Source of the DNA: Nitrososphaerales archaeon TH5894 | GTDB taxonomy: Archaea > Thermoproteota > Nitrososphaeria > Nitrososphaerales > Nitrososphaeraceae | DNA length: 12,579 bases | Reading direction: 5' to 3' | Assembly (NCBI GenBank): GCA_014523485.1 | Contig: JAATVK010000078.1 | Span: 1 to 12,579, forward strand | Part shown: positions 1 through 6,294 of the stretch, piece by piece | How positions within the stretch are numbered: position 1 is the first letter of the stretch | Layout of the letters: each line of letters begins with the position of its first letter | Made by a program: the position numbers and the translations under genes | Notes under the pieces: model-generated | The model's database searches: none | Seen by the model: only the letters and a program-made list of their open reading frames with translations | What the model was told of the DNA's origin: nothing

Positions 1-3
1 TTA

Positions 4-867
4 TTAGAGTTTTAAAACTTGCTTCAAGATAAATTCAACATTTATTTTAGTTCCAATAGTTGCCGCTAATAATTCAATTTGTTGATTCATTTTTTTTTTT
101 GAACTAAATTTTTGTATAACTTGCAAATTATCATTATTTGTACTATCAAGAGAATCTTCTGGAGGCAAAAAAAATTCAAATTTGGGGATTATACCTAGAT
201 TATTCAGTTTAGTTTTCCATTCAATAAATCGGATCGCATCTTCAAGTATATTCTCATCTCCACGAAATTTATTAATAATGAAACCCTTGATTAGTCGTTG
301 CTGTTTTATTTTTAACAATTTTATTGTTCCAAAGATACTAGCAAAACAACCGCCTCGCTCAATATCAGATACTAATACAACAGGAGATTTAATTTTTTCA
401 GCAAGTAACATATTAGCTATATCATATTTTGCAATATTAATTTCAGCTGGGGAACCTGCGCCTTCTATTATTATTATGTCATTTTCATTTTTCAATTTAT
501 TCACTGCATCCAATACAATGGGGAAACCTTTAGCCAAAACAAATTCATTATAATATTTGATTGCAGACATTTCTTCTAAAAATTTTCCTGCTACAAAAAC
601 ATTGCTTCTATTATCTCCTAAAGGAACGAGTAGAACAGGATTTATTCGCCATTCAGGTTTTTTTCTGGCTGCAAATGCTTGTATAGCCTGAATCTTAGAT
701 ATTGTGTAGAGATTTGAAATACTATGAATTTTTGAAGACATATTTTGAGCTTTAAAAGGAGAAACTTTGTATCCCAAATTAGAAAAAATTCTACATAACG
801 CTATTACAATAGTGCTTTTGCCTGCTCCTGAAGAAGTGCCTTGAACCATCAATACTTTAGCTTTCAT
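4..867 (-). CDS. cobQ: Cobyric acid synthase-like protein, synthetase domain only (short CobQ/CbiP)
   Basis: CobQ/CbiP amidates the corrin ring side chains b, d, e and g of adenosylcobyrinate diamide, using ATP and ammonia from glutamine. This 287-residue protein shows the N-terminal ATP-binding domain: P-loop GTSSGAGKST (residues 10-19), FKAQNMS (38-44), NPVLL (76-80), IEGAGSPAEIN (134-144) and SDIERGGCFAS (167-177). It ends soon after LPPEDSL (234-240), exactly where the class-I glutamine amidotransferase domain of a usual ~480-residue CobQ would begin. Two tandem TAA stops close the frame, so the end looks genuine. The usual Lys after NPVLL is Val, and the GGEIGRAQ-like stretch is altered. 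The last ~30 residues resemble the linker helix of the related CbiA/CobB. The gene lies 37 bases after cobD on the same strand, probably one operon. A purine-rich GGAGG (minus strand, 884-888) sits 16 bases before the ATG, too far for a normal ribosome site. It could be a CbiA-like or ammonia-dependent variant; the exact substrate is inferred. Confidence 0.72.
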   Translation of the reverse strand: MKAKVLMVQGTSSGAGKSTIVIALCRIFSNLGYKVSPFKAQNMSSKIHSISNLYTISKIQAIQAFAARKKPEWRINPVLLVPLGDNRSNVFVAGKFLEEMSAIKYYNEFVLAKGFPIVLDAVNKLKNENDIIIIEGAGSPAEINIAKYDIANMLLAEKIKSPVVLVSDIERGGCFASIFGTIKLLKIKQQRLIKGFIINKFRGDENILEDAIRFIEWKTKLNNLGIIPKFEFFLPPEDSLDSTNNDNLQVIQKFSSKKKMNQQIELLAATIGTKINVEFILKQVLKL

Positions 868-904
868 AAAAAATTCTTATAACATCCTCCTTCTCCTATA
901 GAAT

Positions 905-2119
905 TTATTTATTCTTAAATATCTTAGATTTATTTAAATTATTGTTAATATCATGTATTGCCTTTAACAGTATTACATTATCCTTATGAGTTCTTACAGC
1001 AACTCTAATATAATCAGTGGACATTCCTCTAAAAGTAGAACAATCTCTCACAAAAATGCCATGAAAATTTAACAAGATTTTTTGGTAGGTGATAGAATTA
1101 ATATTTTTTAACTTAATTAAAAAAAAATTAACATCTGATCTTAAAGCATTAACATGGTTCCCTTTGTTATTGATTTTTTTGTACATATAGTTCCTTTCCC
1201 TATGAATAATTTTTTTCGTTCTACTAACATGGTCTTGATCTTTTAGTGCTGTAATCCCTGCTACTTGGGCAATTCCATTAACACTCCACGCTATTTGAAA
1301 TGGTTTTAATTTTCGAATTAGATTAGGATTAGCAACTAAATAACCTAAACGCAATCCTGCTAATCCGTATGACTTAGTCATCGACCTCACTATTGCTAGG
1401 TTGTCATATTCTTTTATTTTTGATATCAGCGATTCTTTTTCTATATCATTTAAGAATTCTATAAAGCTTTCGTCAATGAGTAAAATTGTCTTGGAATGGT
1501 CAATAGACGATAAAATTTTTTCTATCTGCTGAGTGTTAACGAGTCCAGTAGGATTATTAGGATTGCAAATGAAAATTAAACTATTAAAATTTTTTTTTGA
1601 TTTTTCTATTACTCTATCAGTTTGTATTTGGAATTTTTTTGATAATGGTATGTAATCTATTTTCATTTTACATCTTTTAGAGGCAAGTTCGTACTCACAA
1701 AATGTAGGTGATATTATGATAGAATTACTTAAGGAAACAGCCCTTACAAAATTATGAATAATCTCTGTCGCACCATTTCCTACACTTATCCACTCTTTAT
1801 CAATACCGTGTTCGACATATTCTGCAATACTTTTCTTCAGTAAATTGCAATTTGAATCTGGATAAACATGAGATATTTGTTTTATATTTTTTGTAATTTC
1901 TTTTAAAACTTTTCTAGAAATACCTAACGGGTTTATATTTGAACTAAAATCAATTTTTACCTTTAAATAATTTTTAGTTGAATATATACCTCCATGGGAA
2001 CACGATTCAAGACCATAGAATTTTTTTTTTCCTTGTATATTATTTAGAGGCTTTATATCGTTAATATTACCAAGATTTCGCAAAACTTTACTATCAATCA
2101 TACAAATATCATTTATCAT
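905..2119 (-). CDS. cobD: L-threonine-O-3-phosphate decarboxylase / histidinol-phosphate aminotransferase-like (CobD)
   Basis: A fold-type I PLP enzyme of the CobD/HisC group. CobD decarboxylates threonine phosphate to (R)-1-amino-2-propanol phosphate, which links the nucleotide loop to the corrin. Visible are HGGIY (42-46), a typical CobD opening, SSNINPLG (59-66), VGNGATE (113-119), NPNNPTG (186-192), IDES (215-218) and SMTKSYGLAGLRLGY (246-260), where Lys249 should form the Schiff base and Arg257 binds the PLP phosphate. At 404 residues it is longer than the ~350-370 typical of the family, because about 40 residues precede the HGG motif; this extension contains an A10 tract (2021-2030) and is poorly explained. 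An internal ATG at residue 7 is possible. The gene is followed 37 bases later by the CobQ-like gene, which favours CobD over HisC, though a dual role cannot be excluded. It is divergent from asd across 60 bases. Confidence 0.82.
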   Translation of the reverse strand: MINDICMIDSKVLRNLGNINDIKPLNNIQGKKKFYGLESCSHGGIYSTKNYLKVKIDFSSNINPLGISRKVLKEITKNIKQISHVYPDSNCNLLKKSIAEYVEHGIDKEWISVGNGATEIIHNFVRAVSLSNSIIISPTFCEYELASKRCKMKIDYIPLSKKFQIQTDRVIEKSKKNFNSLIFICNPNNPTGLVNTQQIEKILSSIDHSKTILLIDESFIEFLNDIEKESLISKIKEYDNLAIVRSMTKSYGLAGLRLGYLVANPNLIRKLKPFQIAWSVNGIAQVAGITALKDQDHVSRTKKIIHRERNYMYKKINNKGNHVNALRSDVNFFLIKLKNINSITYQKILLNFHGIFVRDCSTFRGMSTDYIRVAVRTHKDNVILLKAIHDINNNLNKSKIFKNK

Positions 2120-2179
2120 GTAAATATTTTTTTAAACTTGAATAAACATTATTAAAAAGCATATTAAATAGTCATTATT
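2120..2179. promoter_or_regulatory. Divergent promoter region of cobD and asd
   Basis: These 60 bases separate the divergent starts of cobD and asd. For asd a TATA-like attattaaaa (2148-2157) is centred about 27 bases before the ATG, the spacing expected of a leaderless archaeal transcript. The cobD side is pure A+T with no clear best box. The two promoters must overlap or nearly touch, so expression of the two genes may be coupled; that is inference. Confidence 0.45.
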
Positions 2180-3256
2180 ATGTTAAAAGTAGCACTAATT
2201 GGTTCTACAGGTGCAGTAGGCCAAGAATTTGTTATTGCACTCAAAAATCATCCATGGTTTGAACTAGCAGCAGTAGCTTCCTCAAAAAGATCTGCTGGTA
2301 AGCGATATATTGATGCACTTCGTGATGATAGTACAGGTATTTTAAAATGGCATAATAAGGAAGAGGTTCCTGATTACATCACAGATAGGATTGTAATGAA
2401 TGTAGATGAAATAGATTCAAATGAATATGACTTAATATTTACAGCAGTGGAATCATCTGATGCTCAAATCATTGAACCGAAATTTGCAGAGACTACACCT
2501 GTAATCAGTACTGCAGCTGCATTTCGTTACCAAGAAGATGTCCCCATACTAATTCCAGGAATTAACGATGACCACATAAAATTATTGAAAATCCAGAAGA
2601 AAAATAGAAATTGGAAAGGATATATCTGTCCTCTACCTAACTGTACCACTACAGGATTAGCAATTACATTAAAGCCAATATTGGATAATTATGGAATTAA
2701 TTCTATTTTTATGACATCAATGCAGGCCTTGTCAGGTGCAGGACGATCTCCTGGTGTAGCAGCGCTTGATATTATCGATAATGTTATTCCTTTTATTCCA
2801 AAGGAAGAAGAAAAGGTTCAAGTCGAAACAAAAAAAATCTTAGGTACACTCAAAAACGGTTCAATCTCTTCATCAACCTTCAAAGTAAGTTGCACCTGTA
2901 CAAGAGTTCCTGTAATGGATGGACATACTGAAACTGTTTTCGTTGAAACACAAAAGCCTTTAGAACCTGATCAAGTTAAAGAATGCATGATAAAGTTTTC
3001 TAAATCAATAAAAATAAAGGGTCTACCTTCTTCTCCGAATGAATATATAATAGTACATGATGATCCAACTAGACCTCAACCTAGAATAGATAGAGAAATC
3101 AATGATGGAATGACTACATTTGTAGGTAGATTGAGAAAAGACACAGTATTTGATAATGGTATAAAGTATGTCTTGCTTTCTCACAACGAAAAAATGGGCT
3201 CTGCCAAGGGAGCAGTACTTCTAGCTGAATTGCTCAAAACTAAAAATATGATTTAG
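2180..3256 (+). CDS. asd: Aspartate-semialdehyde dehydrogenase, archaeal/fungal type
   Basis: Catalyses NADPH-dependent reduction of L-aspartyl-4-phosphate to aspartate semialdehyde, the branch point to threonine, methionine and lysine. The 358-residue protein has an N-terminal nucleotide-binding motif GSTGAVGQ (8-15), the active-site cysteine in PNCTTTGL (Cys155), SGAGRSPG (185-192) in the dimerisation/catalytic domain, and the catalytic His249 in MDGHTETV. Length and motifs match the archaeal/fungal branch rather than the usual bacterial one. Its product feeds threonine, whose phosphate is the substrate of the divergent cobD. ctaB follows on the same strand after 88 bases. In Sulfolobales a paralogue of this family acts as malonyl-CoA/succinyl-CoA reductase, and ammonia-oxidising archaea lack an assigned malonyl-CoA reductase, so a second role is conceivable but nothing in the sequence proves it. 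Confidence 0.92.
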   Translation: MLKVALIGSTGAVGQEFVIALKNHPWFELAAVASSKRSAGKRYIDALRDDSTGILKWHNKEEVPDYITDRIVMNVDEIDSNEYDLIFTAVESSDAQIIEPKFAETTPVISTAAAFRYQEDVPILIPGINDDHIKLLKIQKKNRNWKGYICPLPNCTTTGLAITLKPILDNYGINSIFMTSMQALSGAGRSPGVAALDIIDNVIPFIPKEEEKVQVETKKILGTLKNGSISSSTFKVSCTCTRVPVMDGHTETVFVETQKPLEPDQVKECMIKFSKSIKIKGLPSSPNEYIIVHDDPTRPQPRIDREINDGMTTFVGRLRKDTVFDNGIKYVLLSHNEKMGSAKGAVLLAELLKTKNMI

Positions 3257-3344
3257 CTTTTATCAACATGTAATTCAATTTGAAGAATTAATATTAAACC
3301 TATTGATAAATTAGGTTAGTTGAAAATGAGTTGAGATCTAGAGA

Positions 3345-4232
3345 GTGATCCGCGAAGTCACCATCGTGAACAAGGTAAAAAATTATTATGAATTAACTAA
3401 GCCAAAGATATGGTATTTGCTAGTTTTTACTGCCTTTGGATCTGCTCTAACTGCTTCTTTATTATTTGATATACCAATAAGCCCTTTAACTTGGATCCTC
3501 CTTCTGGGAGGAGTTGCAGCAGGTTCAGCTGCTGCTGATACTATTACAGGTTATAATGACCGTGATATCGATGCTATAATGGATAGAACTAAAGATAGGC
3601 CTATTCCATCAGGCAGAATTTCACCGAGGAATGCATTAATCTTTGGTCTTATTCTGACTGTTATTGCATTGATATTATCGTGGCTTATTAATTTGTGGGC
3701 ATTTTTATTAATGATTTTTGGTTTATTTGATAATATTATTATTTACAGCAAATGGCTAAAAAGACGTAGCCAGTCAAATATTGTTCTGGGGGGATTTTCA
3801 GGTGGAGTGCCCGCCTTAATAGGGTATGTTACTGTAACTACGCAAAACATAGAAATCGGTTTAGTTATGGCTGGTCTTGTCTTCTTATGGATACCAACAC
3901 ATATCTGGAGCTTAGCTTTACATGTAAGAAAAGATTATCAAAAAGCCAAAGTTCCCATGTTACCTGTCGTAAGTGAAGAGAAAAGAGCAGTAAGAATAAT
4001 TGCGGTAACTACTTTGATAATGGTTTTATTTAGTATATTGCCTTTCTTTTTTAATCAATTTGGACATATATATTTAGTTACTGCAACTATATTTGGTGCT
4101 ATAATGATGGGACTTTCTTTATGGCTTTTAATTAAACCTACAGAAAAAGCATCATGGACAGTTTTTAAATTTTCGAGTCCTTATCTTACAGCAGTTTTCA
4201 TAGCATTTATGGTAGATGCATTTTTTCATTAA
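3345..4232 (+). CDS. ctaB: Protohaem IX farnesyltransferase (haem O synthase)
   Basis: An integral membrane prenyltransferase of the UbiA superfamily that adds a farnesyl group to haem B to form haem O, the precursor of haem A in terminal oxidases. The first aspartate-rich motif NDRDIDAIMDRTKDRP spans residues 71-86 (counted from the GTG at 3345). YSKWLKRRSQSN (134-145), the FLWIPTHIWSLAL block (about 180-192) and DYQKAKVPMLPVV (197-209) are signature CtaB segments that separate it from other UbiA proteins. About eight or nine hydrophobic helices are visible, and 295 residues is normal length. The frame is closed by a TAG two codons before the GTG at 3345. A second GTG at 3366 gives a start (VNKVKNYYELTKPK) that fits family N termini better, so the true start is uncertain. 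The 88-base gap to asd holds a TATA-like aattaatattaa (3286-3297), so it may have its own promoter. Confidence 0.93.
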   Translation: MIREVTIVNKVKNYYELTKPKIWYLLVFTAFGSALTASLLFDIPISPLTWILLLGGVAAGSAAADTITGYNDRDIDAIMDRTKDRPIPSGRISPRNALIFGLILTVIALILSWLINLWAFLLMIFGLFDNIIIYSKWLKRRSQSNIVLGGFSGGVPALIGYVTVTTQNIEIGLVMAGLVFLWIPTHIWSLALHVRKDYQKAKVPMLPVVSEEKRAVRIIAVTTLIMVLFSILPFFFNQFGHIYLVTATIFGAIMMGLSLWLLIKPTEKASWTVFKFSSPYLTAVFIAFMVDAFFH

Positions 4233-4285
4233 TATGATATGGACAAATTAACTCTATTAACATTGGTTATTATTAACACAAGTAA

Positions 4286-4295
4286 ATTATTAAAT
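4286..4295 (+). promoter_or_regulatory. TATA-like box of the membrane protein gene at 4320
   Basis: The sequence attattaaat is centred about 29 bases upstream of the ATG at 4320, and no Shine-Dalgarno-like purine run precedes that ATG. This fits a leaderless archaeal transcript. In such an AT-rich region the box alone is weak evidence. Confidence 0.4.
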
Positions 4296-4319
4296 AATAT
4301 CCCAATATTACTATAATTA

Positions 4320-4802
4320 ATGTCATCAGATCATGAAACGGACTCTTCAGTAGAAAATATAAAATCATGGGAAGTAGAATCCTTATCATCAGTTGAAGAA
4401 TTCGATGACTATTCAAAAGCACTTGACCTGTTTAATATCAAATCAGATCAAGACGAAGAGCCAATTTTGTATGAGATTCAAAAGTCAAAAATAAGTGGTT
4501 CTATTATTAAGAGAATCCCAATTCTAAATATTAAACAATCTAAGAAAAGAAAAGAAGAATTAGAAAAAAAAAAACTACCACCACAATCCCCTAATCAAGA
4601 ACAACAAAAAAAAACTACCTCACAAACTAAAAATAAACCTCAAGGTATAAAATATCGAATTGTAATCTTGGTAATTATAATAGTTGCATTTTTAATATTA
4701 TTATATGTTTTAAGTCAATTAGTCACCTCATCTGATACATTAAATGCTCATTTTTCACTTGGTCAATTAAAGAAGAATAGTGATATTTCTTTAATTGCTT
4801 GA
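4320..4802 (+). CDS. Hypothetical single-pass membrane protein with charged cytoplasmic region
   Basis: I do not recognise a family. The 160-residue protein has three parts: an acidic, Ser-rich N-terminal region (1-50) with many Asp/Glu; a Lys/Gln/Pro-rich, low-complexity linker (about 73-111); and one strong hydrophobic helix (about 112-135, rich in Ile/Val/Leu), followed by a ~25-residue tail. The positive charges just before the helix predict N-terminus in the cytoplasm and the short tail outside. There is no signal peptide and no catalytic motif. Two long adenine tracts, A11 at 4564-4574 and A9 at 4606-4614, lie in the linker, both followed by CTACC, and the frame stays open through both. 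It sits 87 bases after ctaB on the same strand but appears to have its own promoter. It could be an anchor or scaffold for membrane complexes; no function can be assigned. Confidence 0.7.
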   Translation: MSSDHETDSSVENIKSWEVESLSSVEEFDDYSKALDLFNIKSDQDEEPILYEIQKSKISGSIIKRIPILNIKQSKKRKEELEKKKLPPQSPNQEQQKKTTSQTKNKPQGIKYRIVILVIIIVAFLILLYVLSQLVTSSDTLNAHFSLGQLKKNSDISLIA

Positions 4803-4980
4803 TTCTTTTTGAAAAAAGATCCTCAATTAGTAATAGTAAAACACACAAAATGCCTAGCATAAAGACACTGGATCGACTAAACTAAACCTTTCTAAAATTC
4901 TAGAGTGAATGGAATCTATTAATCGCTACATTCTTTAAACCAAGATTAATTATTATAGTAAGACAATAATAGATATCTCA

Positions 4981-4998
4981 ATGATTTAACTAAATCAT
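4981..4998. repeat. Perfect inverted repeat between convergent genes
   Basis: Arms ATGATTTA (4981-4988) and TAAATCAT (4991-4998) are perfect complements around a 2-base centre. The repeat lies 20 bases beyond the stop of the minus-strand gene at 5018-5809 and between two convergent genes. It could be a two-way transcription end signal or a protein-binding site. No T-run follows on either strand, which weakens the terminator reading. The remaining gap (4803-5017) holds only a small T5/A6 hairpin-like stretch just after the stop at 4802 and no gene. Confidence 0.45.
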
Positions 4999-5017
4999 CT
5001 CCTACACATACTTCTAA

Positions 5018-5809
5018 TTATTTAGTTTTTAAATTAAAAATCTCGTCTAGGGTTATTGAATATGGTTTTCTACCACTTACTTTGAATCGAATGGAATTAC
5101 CTTTGAATTCCGACTGTTGAATGTAGCCTAATTTCTTGAAAATAGATAATGCAATTTTTCCTCTTTGTCTATTATTTCCACATGCCATTCTATCTTTGTC
5201 TTGTATGTCTTGAAGAATAAATGTTCCCTCTTTGTTCTCTTGGGAAACAGATAATACGGCTCGCCATAGTCGAGATATATAAGAATTAGGTTCATTTATA
5301 GAACCCATATATATTATTTTTGAACTGCCTATTAATTTTGTTATTAATTGTGCAGCAAAATTGGTCTTATCCGTTTCTTTAAAGTATATTCTATAGACAC
5401 TTTGTTTTTTAAATTTCCTATTTTCTTCATTATCAAACCAGTAAACATACCCACTAGGTTCTGGAAGATAAGGTTGAACAAACCTTTTCTCATTTGTGGA
5501 AGTCATATAATTCACATTGTTATGGTCATGAATTTTATTAGTTTGTTGAACTTTAGTATTTTTATCTAAATTCAATATCATTTCTGCCTCTGAAAGGAAT
5601 TCAAAATTTACAATATACTTTTTATTCTTCCTTGACTCAATTAACATTATTATTCCATCATCAATTAAATCTCTCAAAGCCCTTTCCAAGTTACTATCGT
5701 AATGCTTTCCAAGTTCTCTTATGATATGCTCGTGGTATATAGCATTATGCACTCCTTCACCAATTAGTTGGTATAAGAACCATCTTTTCCATTCCTGTAC
5801 ACTAAGCAT
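5018..5809 (-). CDS. Hypothetical protein with N- and C-terminal winged-helix-like regions
   Basis: I recognise no named family for this 263-residue protein. Residues 1-70 look like a winged-helix DNA-binding domain: helices around EWKRWFLYQLIGEG and HEHIIRELGKHY, then LERALRDLIDDGIIMLIES and a charged wing (KNKKYIVNF). A hydrophilic Asn-rich linker follows (75-110). The centre (111-195) has aromatic-rich strands and SRLWRAVLS. The C-terminal part (about 196-255) again looks winged-helix-like: RQRGKIALSIFKKLGYIQQSEF, then a strand pair ending FKVSGRK. No enzyme motif is seen. A DNA-binding regulator is the likeliest role, possibly autoregulated, since two inverted repeats lie upstream (5881-5898 and 5954-5979). 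The start is supported by a TATA-like box about 30 bases upstream. The neighbour on the opposite strand is the broken tautomerase gene. The regulator role is inferred from predicted shape only. Confidence 0.72.
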   Translation of the reverse strand: MLSVQEWKRWFLYQLIGEGVHNAIYHEHIIRELGKHYDSNLERALRDLIDDGIIMLIESRKNKKYIVNFEFLSEAEMILNLDKNTKVQQTNKIHDHNNVNYMTSTNEKRFVQPYLPEPSGYVYWFDNEENRKFKKQSVYRIYFKETDKTNFAAQLITKLIGSSKIIYMGSINEPNSYISRLWRAVLSVSQENKEGTFILQDIQDKDRMACGNNRQRGKIALSIFKKLGYIQQSEFKGNSIRFKVSGRKPYSITLDEIFNLKTK

Positions 5810-5835
5810 TCGATATTAAAAGCTATTTTCTACGA

Positions 5836-5844
5836 ATATATAAG
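5836..5844 (-). promoter_or_regulatory. TATA box of the winged-helix gene
   Basis: Read on the minus strand, cttatatat is centred about 30 bases before the ATG at 5809. It is a good archaeal TATA match and places transcription start within a few bases of the ATG, suggesting a near-leaderless mRNA. Confidence 0.55.
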
Positions 5845-5880
5845 CATAAAGATCAAATTTTAATCATTAAGATTTTGTAA

Positions 5881-5898
5881 TAAACATTTGTATGTTTA
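5881..5898. repeat. Perfect inverted repeat upstream of the winged-helix gene
   Basis: Arms TAAACAT (5881-5887) and ATGTTTA (5892-5898) are perfect complements around TTGT. It lies about 40 bases upstream of the TATA box of the minus-strand winged-helix gene, a reasonable place for an activator or autoregulatory site. The composition is AT-rich, so chance is possible. Confidence 0.35.
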
Positions 5899-5953
5899 AT
5901 AACCTAAAATTGAATGATAATTTGAAAATGAACATATTAACACTTGATAGCAA

Positions 5954-5979
5954 GAGTGTCTAAAATTTGAAAGACACTC
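5954..5979. repeat. Perfect inverted repeat GAGTGTCT / AGACACTC
   Basis: Arms GAGTGTCT (5954-5961) and AGACACTC (5972-5979) are perfect complements around a 10-base A/T-rich centre. The arms are half G+C in a region that is otherwise almost all A+T, so chance is less likely than for neighbouring repeats. It lies in the divergent gap between the winged-helix gene (minus) and the tautomerase gene (plus). Arm length and centre size suit a dimeric regulator's operator; an RNA hairpin in a long tautomerase leader is the alternative. The word ATTTGAAA occurs three times around it (5920, 5965, 5997). Confidence 0.45.
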
Positions 5980-6047
5980 AGGAACAACAATCAGATATTT
6001 GAAAGGTTTAATATCTTATAACTGGTTATAGAATTAATATAAATTAA

Positions 6048-6223
6048 ATGCCTCTGATTAGCATATCTCTCTATCCGGGTAGATCGGATGAACAAAAAAA
6101 AAATTTGTACAAAAAATAACTGAATCTGCAGTGGAAATTCTAAAAACAAAACCAGAACATGTAATAGTAGTATTCAATGAAAATCCAAAGGAAAACTGGT
6201 ATTTGGCAGGGAAAAGACTTTAA
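6048..6223 (+). pseudogene. Frameshifted 4-oxalocrotonate tautomerase (4-OT family)
   Basis: Read in two frames, this encodes a 58-residue 4-OT-like tautomerase. Frame one gives MPLISISLYPGRSDEQKK and then stops at TAA 6117-6119. The frame one base back gives ITESAVEILK, EHVIVVFNENPKENW and LAGKRL, ending at TAA 6221-6223. After Met removal the catalytic Pro1 is present; Arg11 lies in GRSDEQK, a segment typical of 4-OT; Trp50 replaces the usual Phe50; and the position of Arg39 is Ile. Restoring one A, in either the A10 tract (6094-6103) or the A6 tract (6111-6116), gives a full-length protein with no gap. So it is a recent pseudogene, a sequencing slip, or a gene rescued by polymerase slippage on the A tract. 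The family tautomerises small enol acids; the native substrate is unknown. A T8 tract follows 33 bases after the second stop. Confidence 0.8.
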
Positions 6224-6255
6224 AAGAATTTCAATGACTTTCAATACCTTCGATG

Positions 6256-6268
6256 TTTTTTTTCCTTT
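6256..6268 (+). terminator. T-rich transcription terminator after the tautomerase gene
   Basis: TTTTTTTTCCTTT follows the second-frame stop of the tautomerase. Archaeal RNA polymerase ends transcription at such non-template T runs, and a convergent gene (TFB) ends only 27 bases further on. Its persistence hints that the tautomerase unit is, or was recently, transcribed. Confidence 0.45.
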
Positions 6269-6294
6269 ATTTGATGTGTGCTCTTGGTCAAGTT

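Noticed and set aside
182..553. Plus-strand 123-codon open frame
   Set aside because: It lies fully inside the well-supported minus-strand CobQ-like gene, and its peptide has no family-like motifs.
5348..5569. Plus-strand 73-codon open frame
   Set aside because: Antisense to the winged-helix gene, low-complexity hydrophobic content, no start support.
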